A DNA stretch of 20,948 bases from a virus, in the IMG/VR virus record IMGVR_UViG_3300020469_000315, positions 1 to 20,948 of that record. One strand, 5' to 3'. A program made the translations under genes and the position numbers. The notes below the pieces were generated by a model that saw nothing but the letters and a program-made list of their open reading frames with translations, was not told the origin of the DNA and did not search any database. This document shows positions 1 to 8,389 of the stretch, piece after piece. Each line of letters starts with the position of its first letter. Position 1 is the stretch's first letter.

Positions 1-19
1 TATAACTCCGACTTTGTAA

Positions 20-27
20 TATTTAGC
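20..27 (-). promoter_or_regulatory. Possible late promoter for the next gene off the left edge
   Basis: Minus-strand GCTAAATA lies just beyond the fibre stop codon and resembles the T4 late box TATAAATA (6 of 8). No start codon is visible in the remaining bases of the window, so its target is not seen. Confidence 0.25.
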
Positions 28-50
28 AATTTTATTATGTTTAAAATATA

Positions 51-3000
51 TCAATTTGTGTCACTAAAATATTGAAGCGCCAAATAATGTCCATCTATAC
101 CACCATTCAATTTAGTTACTTTGTTCATGCTAATTGGTAAATTATCTATGCTTGTAATACTAGCATTCTCTAAAATTACTCTTGCAGCAACTAATTTATT
201 TGTAGATGTATTTGATCCACCACCTGTAATCCTTGATTCTACATATGTACGTATAGCTTTTTGTGTTGGCACAATATTGTGTGAATTGGCTGTAAATGTT
301 GAATCTTTTGAAAATTCTCTTATAACTACAGAAGACCCTCCAGCACTAACACCGCCTAATGAAAGTTCTTCTAACCCTCCTAAATCAAATTGATTCGTAT
401 TAATTGTTACAACACCTGTGGCTTGATCAACTTTGAATAAGTCACCCACACGGAAATTTCCATCTTGATCTGTACTGGTATAAAACACTTTACCTGTGTT
501 TGCCATATGGGTTTCTTTATCCGGTTGCCTGTTGTTTAATATTGTACTACCTTCAACATACAATGCTGGATATTGTGTATCAGTAAAATTACCTGTGCCA
601 ATGTCAAGAAAATCGTGACCAGTCAATCGTACTTGACTGTATTTTTCTCTAATAATGAAATTTGTTGCATGATTTAAACTTTCATCTAATTTAATTGTAG
701 GACTGATACGTAGTTGTGCTGCATAAGGTCCTGATCCAGACGTGTTTGTGACTTTACTTACAAGATAATCTTTTGTGAGTCCTGTGAAAACAATTGTTGA
801 TCCAAGATTAGGCACACTACTTAAATTTGACACAATAATTTCTGCACCAGATTGAAATATTTCTGCAAATCCGTTGCCTGTGATAGTAGCATTTAGGCTG
901 ACATATCCTTGTCCACGATTTGTCATTCTAGGCTGCGGCAAAACACCATTATTTTTATATAGTGTAGTATCAACATCTACAGTTTTACTATTATCTGTTA
1001 CAGTGATAGTTGGCGTTGATGAATATCCACTGCCTGGATCATAAATTGCAAATTGTCCTATTTTTTTATTTTGAACTATAGCCCTAACAATAGGCCTAGC
1101 GCCTGTTTCAATCTTATTCCAAACATTTGCTCCTGTGTTAATCACTATCCAAATATTATTTCCAAATGCTATTCCGTGCCAAGTGCTGACCTGGCTAAGA
1201 CTATAATTCGTAGCACTGTCATTAGCACTACGCCATACATTACCATCTTGAGATAATTGAACTACGCTATCATCTCCTGAGGCAATAAACAATCCTTGTC
1301 CATAACTAATTTGTTCTACATTAGCAGATATTGTAGTGGTCTCTTGCACAGTATATCCATCAAATGTGGTTGCACATTTTGACGGTGCAATAAACACAAA
1401 TCTATCTTTACCAAATGTAACATCTTTCCATCCGCTTGTGGTTAATTTTGCTGTGTTAATCGTCCAACTAGTACCGTTATCTGTAGAATACGCAAGATCA
1501 CCTGTGTCTTTGTCAAGTGCAACAACAATATTATTTCCATATTGTATCAAATCCCAGGTTTGTGAACCACTAGCTGTTGCAAGGGCTGTGATTGTAGACC
1601 AATTTGTGCCATGATCAGTTGAATATGATATGTTTCCAGATTGTCCTAACAACCATACTTTACCTGCACCGTCAGTTGTTATACTGTTATATGTTTCAGT
1701 TGCAGAAACTGTGACATTTGACCATGTTTGACCGTCTGCAGATTTTAGCACAATATTTCCGCTACCACTATGACTGGCAATAAAATCAGTTCCTGTGTAT
1801 ATTAATTTGTTGACTGCTGTTGTGCTTACACTTGATACTGTTGTCCAATTATCAGTATCTGTGCTGTATGCAGCATTTACAGTTCCTCCTGTTCCGTCTT
1901 GGATTGCTACCCATTTATTTTCACCATAAACAATATATTTCCAATTACTTCCTGTGGGTGGTGATGTAATTGAATTAGTAAATGGGGGCTCACTAATTAT
2001 TACCCTAGGTTCAATTACATATCTAGTAGTGCTATCTAGCAGAGTTTCAATTGGCCATCCTGGTTGAAAATGATCCCACCCTGTTTGATTGTCAAAATCT
2101 CTTTTTATTACTGCACGATTTGTAGTTTCATTATAAGAATCGATTTTTGCATATTGTCCTACTCCTAATCCGTTTATGATTACAATACGCTGTCCTACAA
2201 TTTCTGCTGATGTGCTTTGATCGGATAGTGAAAGATCAATATATTGATTTGTACCACCCTGTGCCACAAATACTTTGTATGTATAATTATCTCCTCCAGT
2301 AACACTGTTACTATCCATATTAATCCGTATATTAGATAGCGCATTCTGCCTAAATTCATCATACACACCTGTTGCGCCTGTTCCTGATCCGGAAAAGGTA
2401 ATAGACGCTGATGTATAATCTTGTCCGCAATGTTGAAGCCCTATTGCAAGGACTTTTTGTGCACTAGGTCCAAAACTGAATGAATCACTAAATTGTGCTT
2501 CTTTGGATTTGTTGTCTATTTGTCCTGTAATAGGTGATTCATTAGGATCAAAACCTTCTGCTACACTTCCGTATTCCCCATATGAATTGTTGCCATTTAA
2601 TGCACGTATTTTACCACCAGCTTCAGTTAAATAGCCAATATGGCAATAATATGTATACACACTTACTAATTCACTCCTACCTAAGTTTGTAATCCAACAA
2701 CCTATTCCGTCGCTTAATATAAGTGTGAAATTGTTTGCGAGTATACTGTCATTACCACTATTGTGCAATGCGCCATCAATTTTTAAACCAACGCATCCAG
2801 TGCCAAATGCACTTACATTATGGATATAAGGTGATCTTGAGCTAATATGAACTGCGGTATCATCTGGACCTGTACCAGGATCTAAGCTGACATAAGCACC
2901 TGCTGTAGGTCGTTTAGTTAAATATGCATTTGCAGATCCTAATGTGCCAGTAAGTCCTTGGAGTGATAAATGTCTAATACCGCTGCCGTTGCGAACAAAA

Positions 3001-5075
3001 AACATATTAGATGTTAAATACCCTGCAGCTGGTTGTATAACCACACTTCTTAATTCATCTCCTACTAAAGCACAATTTGCAGGAATAGAAATAGGTAATA
3101 TCTCAGAATATATACCGGATAATATGAATATAGTGCTATTTTCAGTAGCAGTGTTTACATTGTTTTGGATGTAAGTACATGCATGTTTTACTGTTTGGAA
3201 TGGACTTTCTATTGTTTTACCTGTATTATTAGTATCAGATCCTTGCATAGATACGTAATAAACATTAGGCACATCACCACGATCTTTCCATGTTGATAAT
3301 TCATTTTCAACAGTCAATGATGTGTTAGCTGTACCAATTGACAGTTTTTCTTTTTGAGTGTTAAATTGTTGTAAATCTCCTTTAGCAACTAACACATTGG
3401 TAGATTTGCCTTGTACTAATATCTGCCAATAAGACGTGTTAGTCACAGGATATGAAGATGAATTATGACTCTGGATACATTTATATGAAGTACCTGCGTA
3501 AATTACAACATCATTAAGATAATATTGAGTACCACTTGACCAATCTCCTAAGAACCTTTGGCTAGGAACTAAAAGTTGCCATTTCGCTGTAGTTTCTGGA
3601 GTAGTTCCAGCTGTTGAATCTGAAATACAAATATATAGATTTCCACCATAACGTACAATGTCTCCTGTTTCATATGCAAGTGTATTATCCCAAGTGCCTT
3701 CATGCGCATAACCTTTTGCAAGTACCTTCCAATTCGTAAGTGCTGAAGGTTGAGAATTTGCGTTTACTGCGATAGCAATGTATTCATATCCACCATAACT
3801 AACTATGTCACCAATAGAATACTCAGTGGTTGATGCCCAAGCATTTTGTTCGAAGCCCAAGCCTTCAATATATAAAGAAGCATAAGTAGATGTATTAACA
3901 AATGTTGATGATTGATGAGCAGTTGTTATCTTGTATAAACTGCTGTTATATTTAACAACATCATTCTTTTTATAATACGTAGCAGTGGTCCAATCACCTT
4001 TGTACTCTATACCCTCATTATAAACAGCCCAATTACTTAATGTAATATTAACAGTGCTAATATGAGATGTTGTACATCTATAAACATTACCACCATATCT
4101 CACTAGATCATTTATTACATAAGCAGTATTGTTAGCATAATCATTTAACCATTGGGTTACGCTGGAAATAAGCGTCCAATTTGTTAGATGTTGATTTAAT
4201 CCCTGCGTTAAATTTGCACTAGTATGGAATGTTTTACAGCGGTATATTAAACCACCATATTTTACTACTTCACCGGTTTCATATGCATTATTTGGTATCC
4301 ATGCACCTGACCATTTATACGCTGGACCGTGTAATGACCAATTTGATAGATTATCTTTTAATGCTGTACCACTGATATGTTGTTTTGTAGCTTCATAGAT
4401 ATCTCCATTGTTGTTTACTAAAGAACCCAAAGGATAGAACGTGCCAGTAGTCCATTGATTTTTCCAAATACGGCCGTCTATCATTAAATCCCAGAAACTA
4501 TCATATTCTGTTTTTAATTTAGCGCCCATATTTTTGTGAGTCGGGCTAAAATAATATAATTTTTTTGGAGTTGAAGCTGCTAGTGTTACACGTAATTCAC
4601 GTAAAGTTGCCGAAGCGAAGTTAGCTAGATAGTTTGTGTAAGTGACTTCGCTATTATCTAAGAAGTAGGTTACACCGGTGTTATATACTGCTCCACCTGC
4701 TAAGTTGCCGTTAATAACAGTGCTTAATAGAAAAGGATTTGCTGAACTGTTATATGACGCATTGGATGCATCATTCTGAACAAAAATATATTGTCTACCT
4801 TTAATTAATGTAATACTATCCTGTTCTATTCCATTAATGTAAAAATGTCCTTGCGTCTGGTTGTCAAATGTATCTACACCAACAGTCACAGTGAAAGATT
4901 CATTTCTTGATGTAGGATCTTGGTGATGATAAAAATTTGTACTGGACGTATGAGCAGCTAGGCAACTATAACTCTTACCTTGGTAATAAACTATATCATC
5001 TTTTTTATATTCTACATTACTATTCCATGTGCCTTTCCAAGTAAATTTAAATCTATCTAGATTGAAACTGGCCAT
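51..5075 (-). CDS. Large multidomain tail fibre / adhesin-like virion protein
   Basis: A 1674-residue protein, start supported by AGGAAATAAAT before the ATG. Modules in order: eight repeats of about 35-50 residues (around 9-44, 203-237, 253-290, 308-345, 355-395, 408-450, 455-500, 505-555) of the form W...Y..GDIV.YGG..Y.C...H, resembling chitin-binding CBM5/12-type folds; between repeats 1 and 2 a cupredoxin-like domain (about 58-195) ending YYFSPTHKNMG; from about 603 a pectate-lyase-like region (YYVSMQGSD, SPFQTV, GIYSE) likely forming a right-handed beta-helix; about 1065-1280 five Asp-box motifs such as STDHGTNW, STDNGTSW and SQDGNVW, suggesting a beta-propeller; from about 1480 a C-terminal domain (VRLTGHDFLDIG, FYTSTDQDGNFRVGDLF, VPTQKAI) that I recognise from marine T4-like fibres. 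The likely role is receptor or glycan binding at the virion surface. The domain assignments are by eye. Confidence 0.85.
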   Translation of the reverse strand: MASFNLDRFKFTWKGTWNSNVEYKKDDIVYYQGKSYSCLAAHTSSTNFYHHQDPTSRNESFTVTVGVDTFDNQTQGHFYINGIEQDSITLIKGRQYIFVQNDASNASYNSSANPFLLSTVINGNLAGGAVYNTGVTYFLDNSEVTYTNYLANFASATLRELRVTLAASTPKKLYYFSPTHKNMGAKLKTEYDSFWDLMIDGRIWKNQWTTGTFYPLGSLVNNNGDIYEATKQHISGTALKDNLSNWSLHGPAYKWSGAWIPNNAYETGEVVKYGGLIYRCKTFHTSANLTQGLNQHLTNWTLISSVTQWLNDYANNTAYVINDLVRYGGNVYRCTTSHISTVNITLSNWAVYNEGIEYKGDWTTATYYKKNDVVKYNSSLYKITTAHQSSTFVNTSTYASLYIEGLGFEQNAWASTTEYSIGDIVSYGGYEYIAIAVNANSQPSALTNWKVLAKGYAHEGTWDNTLAYETGDIVRYGGNLYICISDSTAGTTPETTAKWQLLVPSQRFLGDWSSGTQYYLNDVVIYAGTSYKCIQSHNSSSYPVTNTSYWQILVQGKSTNVLVAKGDLQQFNTQKEKLSIGTANTSLTVENELSTWKDRGDVPNVYYVSMQGSDTNNTGKTIESPFQTVKHACTYIQNNVNTATENSTIFILSGIYSEILPISIPANCALVGDELRSVVIQPAAGYLTSNMFFVRNGSGIRHLSLQGLTGTLGSANAYLTKRPTAGAYVSLDPGTGPDDTAVHISSRSPYIHNVSAFGTGCVGLKIDGALHNSGNDSILANNFTLILSDGIGCWITNLGRSELVSVYTYYCHIGYLTEAGGKIRALNGNNSYGEYGSVAEGFDPNESPITGQIDNKSKEAQFSDSFSFGPSAQKVLAIGLQHCGQDYTSASITFSGSGTGATGVYDEFRQNALSNIRINMDSNSVTGGDNYTYKVFVAQGGTNQYIDLSLSDQSTSAEIVGQRIVIINGLGVGQYAKIDSYNETTNRAVIKRDFDNQTGWDHFQPGWPIETLLDSTTRYVIEPRVIISEPPFTNSITSPPTGSNWKYIVYGENKWVAIQDGTGGTVNAAYSTDTDNWTTVSSVSTTAVNKLIYTGTDFIASHSGSGNIVLKSADGQTWSNVTVSATETYNSITTDGAGKVWLLGQSGNISYSTDHGTNWSTITALATASGSQTWDLIQYGNNIVVALDKDTGDLAYSTDNGTSWTINTAKLTTSGWKDVTFGKDRFVFIAPSKCATTFDGYTVQETTTISANVEQISYGQGLFIASGDDSVVQLSQDGNVWRSANDSATNYSLSQVSTWHGIAFGNNIWIVINTGANVWNKIETGARPIVRAIVQNKKIGQFAIYDPGSGYSSTPTITVTDNSKTVDVDTTLYKNNGVLPQPRMTNRGQGYVSLNATITGNGFAEIFQSGAEIIVSNLSSVPNLGSTIVFTGLTKDYLVSKVTNTSGSGPYAAQLRISPTIKLDESLNHATNFIIREKYSQVRLTGHDFLDIGTGNFTDTQYPALYVEGSTILNNRQPDKETHMANTGKVFYTSTDQDGNFRVGDLFKVDQATGVVTINTNQFDLGGLEELSLGGVSAGGSSVVIREFSKDSTFTANSHNIVPTQKAIRTYVESRITGGGSNTSTNKLVAARVILENASITSIDNLPISMNKVTKLNGGIDGHYLALQYFSDTN

Positions 5076-5087
5076 ATTTATTTCCTA

Positions 5088-5417
5088 TTATCCATTTGTT
5101 TTGACAATGAAATCACCATTTGCACTTATAGAATATGTTAAATTCCTTGAATCCCATCTAAATTGTTCATAGTTTAAATTATCATACACTATCTCATGAT
5201 TTACATCTCTGCCTTCGAAGAAATCCTGTCCTTCTTCAAAGTTATTATAATTATCTATTGATTCACCTGAATTGTTAATAGTAAGTGATTCAGCTCGCAA
5301 TTGATCATATTTCCCATGGAATACTTCTCCATTGTCTGTTCTACGCAAGCCATAAAAATATCTTTTTGATAGGGTACCAATTACGTCACCCGGTGAAACA
5401 CCAATATAGTAGCTCAT
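5088..5417 (-). CDS. Small virion-type protein upstream of the fibre
   Basis: A 109-residue acidic, aromatic-rich protein (MSYYIGVSPGDVIG at the N-terminus; FRWDSRNLTYSISANGDFIVKT at the C-terminus). I do not recognise a named family. Its start overlaps the previous gene's stop (TAATG, 5415-5419), which implies translational coupling, and the fibre starts 12 bases after its stop. The placement suggests a tail or fibre attachment or accessory protein; that is inference from context only. Confidence 0.7.
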   Translation of the reverse strand: MSYYIGVSPGDVIGTLSKRYFYGLRRTDNGEVFHGKYDQLRAESLTINNSGESIDNYNNFEEGQDFFEGRDVNHEIVYDNLNYEQFRWDSRNLTYSISANGDFIVKTNG

Positions 5418-5749
5418 TATACAATCTCCGCATAGCTAGCAATGACATCTATAGAATTTGCCACTGATGATTTTATTTTCATAGTATTATTTTGGTCTAA
5501 CACCAGTTTTTCACCAGTTGATACTGCTCTTAAACTAGTTCCAGTTGGTACCATGGTGTCTTTTAAATAAAAACTTTCTATATTACTTGTATTATCTTTG
5601 ACAATCACATCAACATAAACAATTGTATCAAGGATGTTTGTGAGACTTAATCCTATAACTGTAATTTTACTTGACACAGTAGTTGATATTATATTTTGTT
5701 CAGTTGTACCAATGTTTTTATTGACGCTATTTTTTACAACTACAGCCAT
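5417..5749 (-). CDS. Small beta-rich virion-type protein (paralogue of the upstream gene)
   Basis: A 110-residue protein made of alternating hydrophobic and polar stretches typical of a beta-sandwich. It aligns by eye with the product of the preceding gene: both start with a short Ala/Val/Ile stretch, then a QNII/QDIL-STT/LTT segment, a central VPTGTSL/IPTGTAI motif, an EKLVL/EKIIL segment, and end in ASYAEIV/ISYIEV. It begins one base after the upstream stop with only a weak GAAG ribosome site, so coupling is likely. It is probably a tail or fibre decoration protein; the function is not established. Confidence 0.7.
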   Translation of the reverse strand: MAVVVKNSVNKNIGTTEQNIISTTVSSKITVIGLSLTNILDTIVYVDVIVKDNTSNIESFYLKDTMVPTGTSLRAVSTGEKLVLDQNNTMKIKSSVANSIDVIASYAEIV

Positions 5750-5750
5750 A

Positions 5751-6104
5751 TTATACTTCTATGTAACTAATACATACTGCTAAATCTGTTAAATTAGATG
5801 AACTTCCATCGTCTGGTCCAAGTGCAGGTCTTGCAAAAAAACTTATTTTATCTCCTGCACCAAGAATAATTTTTTCTGTATCAAGAGTAAATGTTTCTCT
5901 TGGTGCTAACTGGAGATCATTTATCATCCTTGTTACTTCATCATCAATTGCAGTCCCAGTAGGAATAAGATGCATATCAAAGTTTGCATTATGTTGCCAA
6001 CTACTGTTACAAATAAAAATACAAGTTATGGCATAATTTTTACCTGCAGGTGTTGTTAATATATCTTGTATTGCATTGGTTAATTGTGCATTTATTATGG
6101 CCAT
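5751..6104 (-). CDS. Small beta-rich virion-type protein
   Basis: A 117-residue protein with an AAGGATAAAAATG start context. It has beta-type patterning with a characteristic EKIILGAGDKISFFARP segment and the C-terminal ISYIEV. It shares several motifs in order with the next gene downstream (5417-5749), so the two look like a tandem duplication. Similar short proteins occur next to fibre genes in marine T4-like phages as I recall them, but I cannot name the family. Confidence 0.72.
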   Translation of the reverse strand: MAIINAQLTNAIQDILTTPAGKNYAITCIFICNSSWQHNANFDMHLIPTGTAIDDEVTRMINDLQLAPRETFTLDTEKIILGAGDKISFFARPALGPDDGSSSNLTDLAVCISYIEV

Positions 6105-6113
6105 TTTTATCCT

Positions 6114-7151
6114 TTAAAACATCAAACTGTACAGGATTGCCCTTTTCCTGCTGATTAATTCGTCTGTAGTACCATTTTTATTTTTGAAAAATATTCCTGT
6201 TTCACCTCCAGCAGGAGTTTTTGCATAAAGTTTTACGCTTGCTGTTGGCGTTGTAGGATCTGTGCTTTCTGTAATCCTTAGTATGTCATTTACAAATACT
6301 TCTCCTGTGCCATTAGCTGATAATTGTAAATCACCGTTTGTTGCAATAGAAGTAAGTCCTGTGCTTGATGCTTTGACAGTGCCATATAATTCTACTCTAT
6401 CACTGTAAAATACAGTTTTATCAACATTATCAATGGCTACTGTTGCTTTACTAGCTGTGCTGTTAGACTGAAAATCACTAACAGTAATATTAGTATCAAA
6501 ATTGGTCACGCCAGCAATATTACCACTGTTAGTTACAAACCAACTCACGTAATCAACCACAGCTTTTGTGTTAGGAATATGATCATCATCTACTACAACA
6601 CCACTGCCTCCATCGTTTATACTATTACCTGAATAAGTAAATATTCCTTCTTCATAATCTGCTGACCCAGATACAGTTATTACTCCAGAACCTGGAAGCA
6701 CATACAGTGTGCTTGGTGACTTTATCCCGCTGGTATACAAAGGCAATAAAGTTTCTGAGCCTTCTTCGGTAGTAATTTTAAATGTGCCTTGTGTAGTCGT
6801 GCCTCCATGTGTCCAAGAAATGTTTTCATCAAACAAAAATTTGGCATTAGCATAATTACCTCTGTCAATCTCAATACCACCTACACTATTTTTAGTTGCA
6901 GGAATTCCATTAGTCTGAGTTTCAGTAGCAGTAAATTTATTGAGTGTTAGTATGTTATCATTTAGAGTAGTATTAACAGATTCTACTGTAATTGTAGATC
7001 CTTCAACTTCTAAATTACCTCGTACTATAACATTCCCATTTGGTCGACTATTTCCATCTGCAGTTCCTCTTGCTGTGTCTAGTATGATGCTTTGACCAGA
7101 TTGAACTTTGACAGTATATCCACCATTCTCAATTTTTAAAACTTTTGACAT
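6114..7151 (-). CDS. Fibre-like virion structural protein
   Basis: A 345-residue Thr/Ser/Asn/Gly-rich protein with an AGGATTTTTTTATG start. The N-terminal third contains NVIVRGNLEVEGSTITVES, then VNTTLNDNILTLN, the repeated beta-strand pattern seen at the head of many phage fibre and baseplate-wedge accessory proteins. The middle contains a VVDDDHIPNTKAVVDYV segment that parallels the VPTQKAIRTYV segment of the large fibre. The C-terminus is short and basic/hydrophobic (RKRAILYSLMF). It is likely a fibre or whisker-type component in the same operon as the large fibre. The exact position in the virion is unknown. Confidence 0.75.
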   Translation of the reverse strand: MSKVLKIENGGYTVKVQSGQSIILDTARGTADGNSRPNGNVIVRGNLEVEGSTITVESVNTTLNDNILTLNKFTATETQTNGIPATKNSVGGIEIDRGNYANAKFLFDENISWTHGGTTTQGTFKITTEEGSETLLPLYTSGIKSPSTLYVLPGSGVITVSGSADYEEGIFTYSGNSINDGGSGVVVDDDHIPNTKAVVDYVSWFVTNSGNIAGVTNFDTNITVSDFQSNSTASKATVAIDNVDKTVFYSDRVELYGTVKASSTGLTSIATNGDLQLSANGTGEVFVNDILRITESTDPTTPTASVKLYAKTPAGGETGIFFKNKNGTTDELISRKRAILYSLMF

Positions 7152-7189
7152 AAAAAAATCCTGTTAGAAAAGTATTACTCCTCTATAAA

Positions 7190-7675
7190 TCATGTATCTT
7201 CAGTAAACGGAGTGTCATCAGTATCACCTATAGTATCATCATCTCCTGCTTCTTCAACTACTACACTTCTTACTGTATCTGTAACTAGTCCACTTGCACC
7301 AGTGAAATTCCAAGAAACTTTTGCTCCATTAAATTCGTTCTCATTAGCAGTACCACCTGCTGAAGTTACTAATGTCATTACACGCCCTGAGATTTTACTT
7401 ACATTGTAAGTTTCGTTATCAGCTGCTTTTACGGTAATCATACATTCACCTTCAGCTAATGCACCAATCAATTTTCCTGTGACAAGTGTACATAACTTGG
7501 TAGTGTTTGCGCTTGCGCCTATAGGTGAGCATACAAATCTCTTAGAACCTTTTTGTTTTACAATATATCCTATTTTTGCAGATCCATCATTGAAATCTAC
7601 TTTTAATTCGTTTTCTGTTGAGCTAGGTGTTCCATCAGCTGCAAGAAAATTTCGTTTATTAAGAGGTCTTCCCAT
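7190..7675 (-). CDS. Virion-type protein with GRPLNKR N-terminus
   Basis: A 161-residue protein with a strong ribosome site (AGGAG, six As, ATG). The N-terminus MGRPLNKRNF is a motif I associate with small structural proteins of marine T4-like phages. The body is beta-patterned, with an acidic C-terminal tail (EEAGDDDTIGDTDDTPFTEDT). It is the first gene after the iscU insert and is preceded by a late-type promoter and an approximately 90-nt leader, so it is probably expressed late and abundantly. Its role is inferred only from context. Confidence 0.72.
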   Translation of the reverse strand: MGRPLNKRNFLAADGTPSSTENELKVDFNDGSAKIGYIVKQKGSKRFVCSPIGASANTTKLCTLVTGKLIGALAEGECMITVKAADNETYNVSKISGRVMTLVTSAGGTANENEFNGAKVSWNFTGASGLVTDTVRSVVVEEAGDDDTIGDTDDTPFTEDT

Positions 7676-7707
7676 TTTTTTCTCCTATTAGAAGTCCGAT
7701 GTGAGTT

Positions 7708-7764
7708 CTAGTCACTACGCTGTGGGAACAGCATAAATCCGTCAAAGGACAAATTATCCGACAT
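7708..7764 (-). other. 18-codon mini-ORF in the leader of the 161-residue gene
   Basis: An ATG sits about 4 bases after the late box and opens 18 codons ending in TAG (MSDNLSFDGFMLFPQRSD). There is no ribosome site, so if translated it would be from a nearly leaderless transcript. It may be chance. Confidence 0.2.
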
Positions 7765-7767
7765 AAG

Positions 7768-7775
7768 TATTTATC
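7768..7775 (-). promoter_or_regulatory. Late-type promoter before the 161-residue virion protein
   Basis: Minus-strand GATAAATA matches the T4 late box TATAAATA at 7 of 8 positions. It overlaps the end of the 59-codon gene and lies about 90 bases upstream of the ATG at 7675. The leader contains a 5-bp hairpin with a 4-base loop (7719-7732) and a weak GTGA/TCAC stem (7701-7715). Confidence 0.5.
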
Positions 7776-7953
7776 AATTTGTTATTATTGGTGGTTGTTG
7801 TTTTTGAGGTGATGGATTCAGTTGGTGGGTTTTTTTATAATCTTGATAATATGCAGTTTTTGCCCAATGAGGCAAATCTTTCAAACGGTATTCCGTTATT
7901 CCAATCCTATCATTCTGATGATCAATATAGAATTGTTTATCATATTCATCCAT
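7774..7953 (-). CDS. Small unknown protein overlapping iscU
   Basis: A 59-residue ORF whose ATG lies inside the last codons of iscU (8-base overlap), the usual sign of translational coupling. It has an acidic, aromatic N-terminal half (MDEYDKQFYIDHQNDRIG), a basic centre with WAKTAYYQDYKK, and a Pro/Gln-rich tail. No cysteine or recognised motif is present, and it does not resemble IscX, IscA or HscB. It could be an accessory protein for the phage IscU or an unrelated small late protein. The coding call rests on the tight overlap, the fully open frame and the plausible composition. Confidence 0.55.
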   Translation of the reverse strand: MDEYDKQFYIDHQNDRIGITEYRLKDLPHWAKTAYYQDYKKTHQLNPSPQKQQPPIITN

Positions 7954-8332
7954 GCTCTACTTGTTTATCTTTGTAATTTTTAATTGCTGTTTTTATAGCA
8001 TCTTCTGCTAAAACTGAACAGTGAATTTTTACAGGTGGAAGACTTAATTCTTCAACTATCATGCTATTTGGAATACTAGCTGCTTCCTCAATTGATTTTC
8101 CTTTAATCCATTCGGTTGCCAAACTTGAACTAGCGATTGCTGATCCACATCCAAATGTTTTAAATTTTGCATCAACAATTTGATTGTTTTCTACTTTTAT
8201 TTGTAATTTCATTACATCACCACATTCTGGTGCACCTACCAATCCTGTACCAACATCCAAGGCTTTAGGATCAAGAGATCCAACATTCCTAGGGTTTTCA
8301 TAATGATCGATCACTTTTGTGGAATATCCCAT
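7946..8332 (-). CDS. iscU: IscU iron-sulfur cluster assembly scaffold
   Basis: A full-length 128-residue IscU. Every functional residue of the family is present: cluster ligands Cys37 (PECGD), Cys62 (FGCGSAIASSS) and His104-Cys105 (KIHCS), the labilising Asp39, and the LPPVK motif at 98-102 recognised by the HscA chaperone. The N-terminus YSTKVIDHYENPRNVGS is almost that of bacterial IscU. In cells IscU receives sulfur from IscS and holds a nascent [2Fe-2S] cluster for transfer to apo-proteins. Here it stands alone, without iscS, iscA, hscAB or fdx, between the major capsid gene and the tail-protein genes and in their orientation. It would therefore plug into host machinery as an auxiliary metabolic gene. 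The ribosome site is weak (AGAGA). A terminator lies just upstream. Confidence 0.95.
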   Translation of the reverse strand: MGYSTKVIDHYENPRNVGSLDPKALDVGTGLVGAPECGDVMKLQIKVENNQIVDAKFKTFGCGSAIASSSLATEWIKGKSIEEAASIPNSMIVEELSLPPVKIHCSVLAEDAIKTAIKNYKDKQVEHG

Positions 8333-8341
8333 TTTTTTCTC

Positions 8342-8374
8342 TGTAAAAGGAAAAGTCCTACCGGAGTAGGACTT
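8342..8374 (-). terminator. Intrinsic terminator after the major capsid gene
   Basis: Minus-strand perfect 9-bp stem AAGTCCTAC/GTAGGACTT closed by a UCCG tetraloop (UNCG class), followed by TTTTCCTTTT. It starts 15 bases after the gp23 stop and ends shortly before iscU. T4 also terminates transcription after gene 23. Confidence 0.85.
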
Positions 8375-8389
8375 AGAAAAGTTAAAAAA

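Noticed and set aside
5078-5085. AATAAATA box before the fibre ATG
   Set aside because: It overlaps the ribosome site and ends just before the ATG, so initiation from it would fall inside the gene.
7698-7711. 13-base sequence CTAGAACTCACAT shared by the leader at 7.7 kb and the structured region at 19.95 kb (minus strand)
   Set aside because: A single 13-base match is expected by chance in a window of this size, and flanks do not match.
7779-7976. Plus-strand 65-codon ORF over the iscU end
   Set aside because: The opposite strand holds the better-supported 59-codon gene overlapping iscU; the plus frame has no ribosome site.
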